64,000 nucleotides of DNA, from positions 124,001-188,000 of the forward strand of contig NZ_VJWE01000001.1 of the NCBI RefSeq assembly GCF_007993815.1, in the 5' to 3' direction. A model generated the notes under the pieces. It searched no databases and was not told the DNA's origin. It worked only from the letters and a program-made list of their open reading frames with translations. Source of the DNA: Acidovorax delafieldii (GTDB taxonomy: Bacteria; Pseudomonadota; Gammaproteobacteria; Burkholderiales; Burkholderiaceae_C). Shown one piece after another: positions 26,183 to 34,316 of this stretch; the stretch's first letter is position 1, and each line of letters opens with the position of its first letter. A program made the position numbers and the translations under genes.

Positions 26183-27283
26183 ATGGCGCAGCGCCCCGCT
26201 CCACCCTCCTCAGCGCAACCTGAGCCCACGCCCACCACCCTGCCGCCGCGCGCCCTGAACCAGGGCATCGTGGTGGCCAGCTATCTGCTGGTGGCCGCTG
26301 CGCTGCTGGTGGTGATGTGGCGTGGCCTGCTGCCCGGCCTGTTGTGTGTGTGCCTGGGCTTTTTGCTCACCCGGGCGCTCACGGGCTGGTTTGCAGCGGG
26401 GCTGGGCCGGATCCAGCGCCAAGCCGCCCCATCCCCCACCAGCCTGCGCGTGGCCCAGGTCACGGCCGCTGGTCTGGTGATGCTGCTGCCCCTGGCGCTG
26501 CTGGCGCTGGGCCTGACCCATTCGCGTGGCTACCTGGTCAGCGCACCGCAGCAGTACCAGGAACTGCTCACCTACATGGCCCGCACGGTGCTGGAGCTGC
26601 GCCTGAAGCTGCCCGCCGACATGGCCTCCCACCTGCCCGAGGGCGTGGCCGACATCCAGCGCATCATTGCCAGCTATCTGGGCGCCAAGGCCGGTGCGCT
26701 GGCCATGGCGGGGCGGGCCTGGCTCGCCGGGGTGCTGTTTGCCTATGTGGGCCTGCTCATCGGCGCGCTCGCCGCCGTGCGCCCGCCAGTGCTGGCGCGC
26801 GGCCCGCTGGCCCAGCAGCTCAAGCTGCGCATCACGCTGTTTGGCGAGGCGTTCCGCCAGATCGTGGCGGCGCAGTTCTGGATCGCGGCGTTCAACACCC
26901 TGCTCACCGCCCTGTTCCTGCTGTTCGTGCTGCCGGTGTGGGGGCTGCAGCTGCCTTACACGCCGGTGCTGATCACCTTCACCTTCGTGGCCGGGCTTGT
27001 GCCCATCGTGGGTAACCTGGTGTGCAACGTGGTGATCACCATCGTGGGGCTGTCGGTGTCGCCGCTCGCGGCCGCCGCCTGTCTGGGGTTTTTGATCCTG
27101 ATCCACAAGGCCGAATATGTGATCAACGCCAAGGTGGTGGGCCGCCGCACCCAGATGGGCGTGTGGGAGCTTCTGAGCGTGATGTTCGTGGCCGAGGCCG
27201 TGTTTGGCCCTGCGGGGCTGGTGGCGGCGCCGCTGTTCTACGCCTACCTCAAGAAGGAACTGGTGGCCGCTCGGCTGGTGTGA
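26183..27283 (+). CDS. AI-2E-family (PerM/TqsA-like) membrane transporter
   Basis: 366-aa protein with about seven to eight predicted helices. The family's C-terminal part is clear: FVAGLVPIVGNLVCNVVITIVGLS, then LIHKAEYVINAKVVGRR and LLSVMFVAEAVFGPAGLVAAPLFYAYLK. Members export small solutes, and only a few have been shown to move the AI-2 signal. It follows purM by 33 bp and shares its direction. In related genomes this gene commonly sits beside hda, from which it is here separated by the MFS gene and the inverted-repeat element. Confidence 0.87.
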   Translation: MAQRPAPPSSAQPEPTPTTLPPRALNQGIVVASYLLVAAALLVVMWRGLLPGLLCVCLGFLLTRALTGWFAAGLGRIQRQAAPSPTSLRVAQVTAAGLVMLLPLALLALGLTHSRGYLVSAPQQYQELLTYMARTVLELRLKLPADMASHLPEGVADIQRIIASYLGAKAGALAMAGRAWLAGVLFAYVGLLIGALAAVRPPVLARGPLAQQLKLRITLFGEAFRQIVAAQFWIAAFNTLLTALFLLFVLPVWGLQLPYTPVLITFTFVAGLVPIVGNLVCNVVITIVGLSVSPLAAAACLGFLILIHKAEYVINAKVVGRRTQMGVWELLSVMFVAEAVFGPAGLVAAPLFYAYLKKELVAARLV

Positions 27284-27330
27284 CCGCAGCCGGGCAGTGG
27301 CCTGCGGGCACCCTGAAGCCACCCGCAAGA

Positions 27331-27384
27331 GTCACTTTTTGATAGCAGCAAGCACAATCAGCACTGGCGCTTGCGGCCATTTTC
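27331..27384 (-). repeat. Intergenic repeat copy 3
   Basis: Reverse-oriented family member between two convergent genes: read on the minus strand it gives ATGGCCGCAAGCGCCAGTG, then TGCTGCTATCAAAAAGTGA. Confidence 0.6.
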
Positions 27385-27388
27385 TCGA

Positions 27389-28510
27389 TTATTTTGCGAA
27401 TTGACGGGCCACAAAGGCCCAGATGAGCGCCGACGCATCGGGCCCGGCCGGGTCGCTGTAGGGCAACTGCGCGGCGCCGCCGCTCCAGGCATGGGCCAGC
27501 CCGACCACCTCGCGCAGCGCCACCACGGTACGGCCTCGGGCCTTGAATTCGGTCACCCGCATGGGGTATCGCTGGCCCCTCTGCAAGGTGCGGATGGCAC
27601 CCGCCCGCGCCCCCAACGCACCGGCCCACAACAAGGCGGTCGCCGCCGCGTTGCGCACCGACACCACACCATCGGCATCGCCATGCACGATCAGCAGCGG
27701 TGGCAAGGCCGCTGGGGCGCTGACGGGCAGCACGGTAGCGTCCGTCGGTGTGACCGCAGCGGCAACCGCAGGAGGGTCCGGCAGATGGGCCTCGCGGCGG
27801 CCATGCATGGCTGCCAGGGCCGTGGCGGCGGATTCGGCCGTGCCGGGCGCCACACCGGAATGCATGGCCACCGCGCAGAACCGGTGGGGGTAAAGCGCCG
27901 CCATCAGCACCGCCATGCTGGCGCCTGCCGACAACCCGGCCACCGCCACCCGCGCCAGGTCCACCGGCAGGCGGCGCGCCACCTTGTCCACGGCGGCCAG
28001 CAGCGTGGCGGCTTCGGCGTCGGCCCGGCCATTGCGGCGTTCAAACCAGTTCCAGCAGCCGTGGGCGTTGGCCATGCGCTCCTGCTCGGGGTACAGCACC
28101 ACAAACCGATGGCGCGCCGCCAGCCGGTTCATGCGCGACACGGCGGCAATGTCCCGCCCCGTCTGGCCGCAGCCGTGCAGCATGACCAGCAGCGGCAGCT
28201 TTTCGCCCGGGCGCAGGGCCAGCCCGGCAGGCACATAGGCATGAAACCGCCGCGCCCCCGCCGGGCCGGGGGCCACGCCAGACATCCACTCGCCCCGCGA
28301 CGGCACCGGCTTGCCTGCGGGGCGCGGTGTGCGGGCCGTGGAGGGCATCTTGGCAACCGCCGCCTTGCGCGGCGCTGTCCGCAGTTTCGATGCTGCCTTG
28401 GCCCGCACCGGCCGGGTGCTGGCCCGCGCAGCCCGCGCGAAGGCCTTGAGATTGCGCTGGTAGGCCCGCGTCAGGGACGACAGCGAGAACAGGCGGGAGC
28501 GGCGGGGCAT
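27389..28510 (-). CDS. PHB depolymerase/feruloyl esterase-family hydrolase
   Basis: 373-aa alpha/beta hydrolase of the type-1 short-chain PHA depolymerase family. The oxyanion-hole stretch LLVMLHGCGQTGRDI is near residue 111. The nucleophile is Ser194 in VAGLSAGASMA, and LLIVHGDADGVVSVRNA supplies the acid. Residues 10-80 are an unusually long Arg/Lys/Ala/Pro-rich leader that lacks a clear signal peptide, so export is uncertain. The ATG at 28510 is preferred to a TTG at 28543. It may act on PHB granules, aromatic esters or similar substrates. Confidence 0.82.
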   Translation of the reverse strand: MPRRSRLFSLSSLTRAYQRNLKAFARAARASTRPVRAKAASKLRTAPRKAAVAKMPSTARTPRPAGKPVPSRGEWMSGVAPGPAGARRFHAYVPAGLALRPGEKLPLLVMLHGCGQTGRDIAAVSRMNRLAARHRFVVLYPEQERMANAHGCWNWFERRNGRADAEAATLLAAVDKVARRLPVDLARVAVAGLSAGASMAVLMAALYPHRFCAVAMHSGVAPGTAESAATALAAMHGRREAHLPDPPAVAAAVTPTDATVLPVSAPAALPPLLIVHGDADGVVSVRNAAATALLWAGALGARAGAIRTLQRGQRYPMRVTEFKARGRTVVALREVVGLAHAWSGGAAQLPYSDPAGPDASALIWAFVARQFAK

Positions 28511-28834
28511 AGGCGGGCAGGGGGTCTGGCGGTCGATGTTCAAGAATCAGGGAAAACCCTAGCCACCTTAACAGCTTCCCGCATCGCTCGGATAGTGCTA
28601 TGTCTTTGATAGCTTGAAAGGCAATATGTACCGGCGCATAACGCTGATATGGCTCCAAAACCCGCTTCACAGGGCCAGCGCAGCACCTGAAATGGCCTGG
28701 GGCGCCAGCCAGGCCTGTCATTCGCCACAGAATGATGGCTGAAATTGATCGAATCTTGTCTCCGTCAGTGCGGACCGTCGGCCGTCGTGCAGTGAACATA
28801 AGCACATCCAAACCACTGCCTCTGTGAGCACACC
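28511..28834. other. 324-bp divergent intergenic region with a repeat copy
   Basis: No gene seen. A minus-oriented copy of the AGCTATCAA repeat lies at about 28594-28661 (AGTGCTATGTCTTTGATAGC...GGCTCCAAAAC). The remaining 170 bp before the isochorismatase gene should contain its promoter; no clear -35/-10 pair or operator was found. Confidence 0.5.
28594..28661 (-). repeat. Intergenic repeat copy 4
   Basis: Minus-strand member of the family with TTTTGGAGCC, ATGCGCCGGT, AAGCTATCAAAGACATAGCA in the expected order. Confidence 0.6.
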
Positions 28835-29395
28835 ATGAAAACCTGTCTGATAGTGATTGATGTCCAGGAATCGTTCCGCCACCGCCCCTTTTTCACCGAA
28901 CACGACCTGCCTGCCTACCTGCGAGCGCAGAACGCGCTGATCGACGGGTGTGTCGCCCAGGGTATCCCGGTGGTGCGCGTGTTCCACAGCGACGGCCCCG
29001 AAGTCGCCGAGAACCCGTTTTCGCGGGCCTCGGGCCAGGTGCGGCCGCTGAAAGGCTTGGCCACCTTCGACGCAGCAGCCACCTTCACCAAGTCGCGCCA
29101 CAGCGCGCTGGTGGGCACGGGCCTCGATGTGTGGCTGACACGCCATGGCATCCAGCGCCTGATCGTGAGCGGCATCCGCACCGAACAGTGCTGCGAAACC
29201 ACCACCCGCCACGCATCCGACCTGGGCTGGGACGTGGACTACGTGACCGATGCCACGCTGACCTGGGACATGGTCCAGCCCGACGGCCAGGTGCTGGCGG
29301 CGGCCGACATCAAGACCCGCACCGCCACCGTGCTGCAAGGCCGATTTGCGACCTTGTGCACCGTGCAACAGGCGCTGGACCGGGCGGCCGCATGA
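28835..29395 (+). CDS. Isochorismatase-family cysteine hydrolase
   Basis: 186-aa hydrolase with the family triad pattern: Asp in VIDVQESFRHRPF (about residue 8), Lys in the AATFTKSRHSAL stretch (about 88), and the nucleophilic Cys in VSGIRTEQCCETTTRHASDLG (about 118). Members cleave amides or vinyl ethers, such as nicotinamide, N-carbamoyl compounds or isochorismate; the substrate is unknown. It overlaps the next gene by four bases (ATGA), forming a cassette with two DJ-1/PfpI-type genes. Confidence 0.88.
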   Translation: MKTCLIVIDVQESFRHRPFFTEHDLPAYLRAQNALIDGCVAQGIPVVRVFHSDGPEVAENPFSRASGQVRPLKGLATFDAAATFTKSRHSALVGTGLDVWLTRHGIQRLIVSGIRTEQCCETTTRHASDLGWDVDYVTDATLTWDMVQPDGQVLAAADIKTRTATVLQGRFATLCTVQQALDRAAA

Positions 29396-30069
29396 GCGCC
29401 GCGCCGGGCCGCCCCAAGCAAGCTCGCACCGCAGGCGAAGCCGAAGGTACAACAGTGAGCGCCCAGCCATTGCAGGTCGCCATCCTGGTGTTCGACGACG
29501 TGGAGGCCCTGGACCTGGGCGGGCCCTATGAGGTCTTCACCACCGCCAGCCGCATGCACCAGCGGCAACATCCCGGCGCGCCTGCACCGTTTGTGGTGCA
29601 GTGCGTGGCCCGCAGCCTGGACCCGGTGCGCGCCCGGGCGGGTTTGCGCGTGTTGCCCGATGCGGACTTTGCCAGCGCCACCGCACCCGATGTGCTGATC
29701 GTGCCCGGCGGCGTGGTCGATGCCGCTGCGGCCTGCCCTGCCACCCGCGCCTGGGTCGCCCAGGCGGCAGGCCGTGCGCAGATCACGGCCTCGGTGTGCA
29801 CAGGGGCCTTCATTCTGGCCGCAGCCGGTGTGCTGACCGAAGGCCCGGCCACCACCCACTGGGAGGACACCGCCGACCTGCGCACGCAGTACCCCGCGCT
29901 CGACGTGCGGGAGAATGTGCGCTGGGTGGACCGGGGCGCGCTGGTGACCTCGGCCGGCATCAGCGCCGGCATCGACATGAGCCTGCACCTGGTCACCCGG
30001 CTGCTGGGCGCGGCGCTGTCCGAGCGCACGGCCCGCCAGATGGACACGCCCTGGAACCCCCAGCCATGA
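29392..30069 (+). CDS. DJ-1/PfpI-family protein
   Basis: 225-aa protein of the glutamine-amidotransferase-like fold: VAILVFDDVEALDLGGPYEVF at the start, VLIVPGG in the middle and a nucleophile-elbow Cys in ITASVCTGAFILAAAGVLTEGPATTHW. This branch includes isonitrile hydratases and the sensor halves of GlxA regulators. The ATG at 29392 overlaps the isochorismatase stop; a GTG at 29455 is a shorter alternative that would remove a hydrophilic, poorly conserved leader. Confidence 0.85.
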   Translation: MSAAPGRPKQARTAGEAEGTTVSAQPLQVAILVFDDVEALDLGGPYEVFTTASRMHQRQHPGAPAPFVVQCVARSLDPVRARAGLRVLPDADFASATAPDVLIVPGGVVDAAAACPATRAWVAQAAGRAQITASVCTGAFILAAAGVLTEGPATTHWEDTADLRTQYPALDVRENVRWVDRGALVTSAGISAGIDMSLHLVTRLLGAALSERTARQMDTPWNPQP

Positions 30070-30098
30070 CACGCTTTTAGCCTGACCCAAAGCCATCG

Positions 30099-31094
30099 AT
30101 GCAGAACCCGGCCTCGTCCCCCATCCACGTCTATTTCGCCCTGCTGCCGGGCAGCCTGGTGCTGGACTGGGCGGGCCCGGCCGAAGCGCTGCGCATCGCC
30201 AATCAGACCCTGGCCAAGCAAGGCCAGCCCGAGCGATTTGTGCAGCACTTTGTGAGCCCCACGCCCGAGTCTGTCTCGTCGGTAGGTGCCGTGCTGACCC
30301 AGCTGGAGCCGCTGCCTGCCACCCTGCCCAGCCCCGCCTGGGTGGTGCTGGTGGGTCTGGCCGGGCAACACATCGCGGTGGATGGTGACGAGGCCCGCGC
30401 GCTGCTGCACTGGCTGCGCGGGCTGCGGCCCGTGGCGGGGCAGCTGGAGCTGATCACCGTGTGCGCGGGCTCGGTGCTGGCCGCCCATGCCGGCCTGCTG
30501 ACGGGGCGCCGCGCCACCACCCACCACCAGCATCTGGACGAGCTGGCCGCCGTGGACCCGCGCTGCGACGTGGTGGCCAACCGCGTGTTTGTGGCCGACG
30601 GCGCCGTGTACAGCAGCGCGGGCGTGACAACGGGCATCGACCTGCTGCTGCACCGCATCTCCGACACCTGCGGCCCCGCGCTGGCCGCGCAGGTGGCACA
30701 GGCCATGGTGGTGGCCCTGCGCCGGGGGCCCAACGACCCCGAGTTCTCGCCCTTTCTGCACCACCGCAACCACCTGCACCCGGCCCTGCACCGCGTGCAG
30801 GACGCCGTGGGCCAACAGCCCCAGGCCGACTGGAGCGTGCCGCAAATGGCCGAGGTGGCCCACACCTCACCCCGGCATCTGACGCGGCTGTTTCTCGAAC
30901 ATGCGGGCATCGCCCCGCTGCAATACCTGCGCCGCATCCGCCTGGCCACGGCCGAGGCCGCGCTGCGGTCCGGCCAGAACGTGACGCAGGCGGCGCTGAT
31001 GGCGGGGTTCAGCTCCGACACGCAGCTGCGCCGGGCCTGGCACCAGTTCGGGCGTGGCGGCACCCCGTCGCAAGGCAGTGCGCGCAGCCACTGA
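30099..31094 (+). CDS. GlxA-type AraC-family regulator with DJ-1/PfpI sensor domain
   Basis: 331-aa transcription factor. An N-terminal DJ-1-like domain (residues 5-185) carries a Cys elbow in LITVCAGSVLAAHAGLLTGRRATTHH. Two AraC-type HTHs follow at about residues 235-325 (MAEVAHTSPRHLTRLFLEHAGIAPLQYLRRIRL and VTQAALMAGFSSDTQLRRAW). It follows the stand-alone PfpI gene by 29 bp and probably controls the isochorismatase/PfpI pair in response to a small nitrogen compound; that role is inferred from gene order. Confidence 0.9.
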   Translation: MQNPASSPIHVYFALLPGSLVLDWAGPAEALRIANQTLAKQGQPERFVQHFVSPTPESVSSVGAVLTQLEPLPATLPSPAWVVLVGLAGQHIAVDGDEARALLHWLRGLRPVAGQLELITVCAGSVLAAHAGLLTGRRATTHHQHLDELAAVDPRCDVVANRVFVADGAVYSSAGVTTGIDLLLHRISDTCGPALAAQVAQAMVVALRRGPNDPEFSPFLHHRNHLHPALHRVQDAVGQQPQADWSVPQMAEVAHTSPRHLTRLFLEHAGIAPLQYLRRIRLATAEAALRSGQNVTQAALMAGFSSDTQLRRAWHQFGRGGTPSQGSARSH

Positions 31095-31187
31095 GGGAGG
31101 TGGGCCAGGCCGTGCCATACCGTGCAAACCACCCGGCACCGGCTGATAATCAGGCCCTTTGCCGCACCGCCCGCCTGGGTTGCCTCC

Positions 31188-31694
31188 ATGCAAGAACCAC
31201 CCCGCCCTGCCAACGAGCCCGACCGCCTGCAGGCGCTACGCCAGCTGCTGATTCTGGACACGCCGCCCGAAGAGCGGTTTGACCGCCTGACGGCCTTTGC
31301 CGCGCAGGAGTTCGATGTGCCCACGGCGCTGCTCTCGCTGATCGATGACGACCGCCAGTGGTTCAAGTCGCGGGTGGGTATGGACCAGTGCGAGACGTCG
31401 CGAGGCATCTCGTTCTGCGGCCACGCCATCCTGCAGGACGACATCATGGTCGTGCCTGATGTGAACCAGGACGAGCGCTTCATCGGCAACCCGCTGGTCA
31501 CGGGGGAGCCCTACATCCAGTTTTATGCAGGCGCGCCGCTCAAGCTGCCCAATGGGCACAACGTGGGCACCCTGTGCCTGCTGGACAGCAAACCCCGCAC
31601 ACTGGACGCCATCGACCTGGCCATCCTCGGTTCCCTGCGCGACCTGGCAGTGGAAGAACTGGTGCGCCGCGAGCAGGGAGCCTCCGCCCCATGA
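31188..31694 (+). CDS. GAF-domain protein
   Basis: 168-aa soluble protein that is almost entirely one GAF domain: RLQALRQLLILDTPPEERFDRLTAFAAQEFDVPTALLSLIDDDRQWFKSRVGM, CGHAILQDDIMVVPDVNQDERFIGNPLV and YAGAPLKLPNGHNVGTLCLLD. This version often occurs at the N-terminus of diguanylate cyclases or kinases; here it is free-standing. It overlaps the next gene by four bases, so the two products are probably made in equal amounts and may interact. An upstream in-frame start at 31122 is less likely. Confidence 0.85.
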   Translation: MQEPPRPANEPDRLQALRQLLILDTPPEERFDRLTAFAAQEFDVPTALLSLIDDDRQWFKSRVGMDQCETSRGISFCGHAILQDDIMVVPDVNQDERFIGNPLVTGEPYIQFYAGAPLKLPNGHNVGTLCLLDSKPRTLDAIDLAILGSLRDLAVEELVRREQGASAP

Positions 31695-32080
31695 GCGATC
31701 ACAGCCCCCAGGACATCTTGCTGATCGAACCCAGCTCGCTGACGGGCAGCATCATCGTCTCCACGGCCCGCCAGCTGAACCTGCCCGCCGTGCGGCAGGT
31801 GAACAGCGTGCGCATGGCCCAGCAGCGGCTGACACACCAGGACTTTGCGGGTGTGATCGTCTCGATCGACGAGCACCAGCAGGAGGCCGTCGCCCTGCTG
31901 GAGCAAGTGCGCAACGACACGCTGGCCGTCAGTGCCAGCGTGCCGGTGGCGGTGACCACCACGCAGGTCGATGCCTCCACCGCCGTGAAAATGAAGGCCC
32001 TGCAGGTGCGACGGGTGCTGATCAAGCCCTTCAAGGTGCGGGATGTGATCGCCACCATTGCACTGCTGAAGGACGCGTAG
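31691..32080 (+). CDS. Degenerate receiver-domain protein
   Basis: 129-aa single-domain protein with a CheY-like layout: ILLIEPSSLTGSIIVSTARQLNL at the start, FAGVIVSIDEHQQEA at the position of the phospho-acceptor strand, and VRRVLIKPFKVRDVIATIALL with the conserved Lys-Pro near the end. The usual paired acidic residues after strand one are Glu-Pro. The acceptor Asp, if it is the one in SIDEH, is shifted, so phosphorylation is doubtful. Partner of the overlapping GAF gene. Confidence 0.75.
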   Translation: MSDHSPQDILLIEPSSLTGSIIVSTARQLNLPAVRQVNSVRMAQQRLTHQDFAGVIVSIDEHQQEAVALLEQVRNDTLAVSASVPVAVTTTQVDASTAVKMKALQVRRVLIKPFKVRDVIATIALLKDA

Positions 32081-32115
32081 CCTCCCTCGGCCCCGCAGGG
32101 GGCGCGTCAGATGTC

Positions 32116-33030
32116 TTAGTAGATCTCTGGCACGTACATGCTGGCAGGCACGGGCTGGCGCAAATACTCGGGGTTGCGCACGCGGTCGGGCAGCACCACG
32201 GGCGGGTGTGGCACCTCCTGGTAGGGCAGCTGAGACAGCAGGTGCGCAATGCAGTTCAGGCGCGCCTTTTTCTTGTCTACCGCCTGCACCACCCACCAGG
32301 GTGCTTCGGTGATGTGGGTGCGCTCCAGCATCGTTTCCTTGGCCTTGGTGTAGGCCTCCCAGCGCACGCGGCTTTCCAGATCCATGGGGCTGAGCTTCCA
32401 CTGCTTGAGCGGGTCGTGAATACGGCCCAGAAAGCGCAGGTGCTGCTCTTCATCGGTGATGGAGAACCAGTATTTGACCAGCGTGATGCCCGAACGCACC
32501 AGCATCTTTTCAAACTCGGGCACGGTGCGGAAGAACTCTTCGTATTCGTCGTCGGTGCAAAAGCCCATCACCCGCTCGACGCCCGCGCGGTTGTACCAGC
32601 TGCGGTCAAACAGCACCATCTCGCCCGCCGCAGGCAGGTGCGCTACATAGCGCTGAAAGTACCACTGCGTGCGCTCTCGGTCGTTGGGTGCGGGCAGTGC
32701 CGCCACACGGGCCACACGGGGGTTCAGGCGCTGCGTGATGCGCTTGATGACGCCCCCCTTGCCCGCCGCATCGCGCCCCTCGAACAGGATCACCACCTTC
32801 TGGCGGCTGTGCTGCACCCAATCCTGCAGCTTGACCAGCTCGCCCTGCAGGCGGAAAAGGTCCTTGAAGTATTGCTGGCGCGCCAGCTTGTCGCCAGGGC
32901 TGGGGGCGCCGATGTCATCGACCTCGCGGTCTTCGATCTCCAGTTCCAGCTCTTCGTCGTAGCTGTCGATGAGGTCGTTGGCGATGCGTTGCATCAGCTC
33001 CTGCGTGTCAAGGGCGTTGTTGTAGAACAT
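32116..33030 (-). CDS. ppk2: Polyphosphate kinase 2
   Basis: 304-aa PPK2-family enzyme that moves phosphate between polyphosphate and nucleotides. Walker A is FEGRDAAGKGGVIKRI (Gly85-Gly93), the lid/Walker B is LFDRSWYNRAGVE (Asp142 onward), and RLNPRV and EKMLVRSGITLVKYWFSI are family landmarks. The single-domain size fits a class I PPK2. The ATG at 33030 is preferred; a longer frame to 33186 would cover the operators. Two Pho-box-like sites lie 54-98 bp upstream, suggesting induction by phosphate starvation. Confidence 0.94.
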   Translation of the reverse strand: MFYNNALDTQELMQRIANDLIDSYDEELELEIEDREVDDIGAPSPGDKLARQQYFKDLFRLQGELVKLQDWVQHSRQKVVILFEGRDAAGKGGVIKRITQRLNPRVARVAALPAPNDRERTQWYFQRYVAHLPAAGEMVLFDRSWYNRAGVERVMGFCTDDEYEEFFRTVPEFEKMLVRSGITLVKYWFSITDEEQHLRFLGRIHDPLKQWKLSPMDLESRVRWEAYTKAKETMLERTHITEAPWWVVQAVDKKKARLNCIAHLLSQLPYQEVPHPPVVLPDRVRNPEYLRQPVPASMYVPEIY

Positions 33031-33083
33031 GGGCAAGCATCCGGCGGTAGTGCAAATCAGATGCGCGATGGTGGACCGCTGCA

Positions 33084-33101
33084 GTGACAGCGCCATGACA
33101 C
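33084..33101 (-). promoter_or_regulatory. Pho-box-like direct repeat facing ppk2
   Basis: Read on the minus strand it is GTGTCAT-GGCG-CTGTCAC: two seven-base half-sites with four-base spacing, as in PhoB sites (CTGTCAT-N4-CTGTCAT). It lies 54 bp upstream of the ppk2 start. Confidence 0.68.
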
Positions 33102-33110
33102 TGGTGTGAT

Positions 33111-33128
33111 CTGTCACAACGCTGTCAT
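33111..33128 (+). promoter_or_regulatory. Pho-box-like direct repeat facing the CorA/ZntB-like gene
   Basis: CTGTCAC-AACG-CTGTCAT on the plus strand, two near-perfect PhoB half-sites with the standard 11-bp period, 25 bp before the GTG start at 33153. The two boxes are back-to-back and together cover the divergent promoter region. Confidence 0.72.
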
Positions 33129-33152
33129 GCCCAGAGGCCAGCATGCGAGGCC

Positions 33153-34220
33153 GTGCCGACAGCAGACCACTCCGCCGCTTTGTCAAATCCCCTCGCCCCC
33201 AACGCCAGCCTGAACTACGGCGGAGATGCCGCCGGGCTGATCTGCGGCTACCTGCTGGGTACCGACACCCCGCCGCAGGAGGTGGATTCGGCCCAGGCCG
33301 CGCAATGGCTGGCCGACCTTCAGGCAGGCGCCGCGCCGTCAGGGCAGTTTCTGTGGCTGCACTTCAACCTGAGCCACGCGCAGGCGGTGCGCTGGATGGA
33401 GCGGCACGCCCATCTGCCGGAAGCCTTTTTTGATGCGCTGAAGGACCGCTCGGTATCGACCCGCATCGAGCGCGACGACGACACGCTAATTGCCGTGCTC
33501 AACGATGCACACTTTGATTTTGCGTTCGAGCCTTCGGACATTGCGACCCTGTGGACCAGCGTGGCGCCGCACCTTATGGTGACTGGCCGCACGCGCCCGC
33601 TGCGGTCGGTGGACGTGCTGCGCACTGCCGTGCGCACCGGCAATGCCCCCTGCTCCAGCGTGGCGCTGCTGGCCGAACTGATGCGCACCCAGGCCTCGGG
33701 CCTGGTAGACATCGTGCGGGGCGTGACACAACGCATCGACGATGTAGAAGACGCACTGCTGGCCGGGCGCCTGGACCACAAGCGCGCGCGGCTGGGTGTG
33801 CTGCGACGCTTGCTGGTGCGCCTGCAGCGGCTGCTGGCGCCCGAGCCTGCGGCACTGTTTCGCCTCCTGCAGCACCCGCCCGCGTGGATGGGCGCCGACG
33901 ATGCACAGGAGCTGCGCGATTCGACCGAGGAGTTTTCGGTGGTGCTGCGCGACATGCAGGGCCTGCAGGAGCGCATCAAACTGCTGCAGGAAGAAATCGC
34001 CGCCAGCGTGCAGGAGGCCAACAGCCGCAGCCTGTTTGTGCTGACAGTGGTGACCGTGCTGGCCTTGCCCATCAACATTCTGGCCGGCCTGTTTGGGATG
34101 AACGTGGGCGGGGTGCCGCTGGCCGACAACGGCCACGGCTTCTGGATCATCGTGGCCGTGGTGGCGGCTTTCACGGCGGTTGCGGGCTGGCTGGCCCTGC
34201 GAGGCACGCGCGATCAGTAG
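33153..34220 (+). CDS. CorA-family divalent-cation transporter, ZntB-like
   Basis: 355-aa protein with a long cytoplasmic N-terminal domain and two C-terminal helices. The family signature Gly-Met-Asn is at residues 315-317 (LAGLFGMNVGG), and the loop behind it, VPLADNGHGFW, lacks the MPEL of magnesium-type CorA, which favours the ZntB branch. The stalk helix LQERIKLLQEEIAASVQEANSRSLFVLTVVTVLALP is typical. The start is GTG at 33153. It diverges from ppk2 and may share phosphate-responsive control; polyphosphate binds divalent cations, so co-regulation is plausible. Confidence 0.85.
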   Translation: MPTADHSAALSNPLAPNASLNYGGDAAGLICGYLLGTDTPPQEVDSAQAAQWLADLQAGAAPSGQFLWLHFNLSHAQAVRWMERHAHLPEAFFDALKDRSVSTRIERDDDTLIAVLNDAHFDFAFEPSDIATLWTSVAPHLMVTGRTRPLRSVDVLRTAVRTGNAPCSSVALLAELMRTQASGLVDIVRGVTQRIDDVEDALLAGRLDHKRARLGVLRRLLVRLQRLLAPEPAALFRLLQHPPAWMGADDAQELRDSTEEFSVVLRDMQGLQERIKLLQEEIAASVQEANSRSLFVLTVVTVLALPINILAGLFGMNVGGVPLADNGHGFWIIVAVVAAFTAVAGWLALRGTRDQ

Positions 34221-34316
34221 GTGGGACCGTGCGGCAGGTGTGATCGCCCGACATGCCCGGTGGCAAGCCCCACTACAATGCCGCCCCTTGCCCAGCTCCC
34301 CGGACCCCCTGCCACC

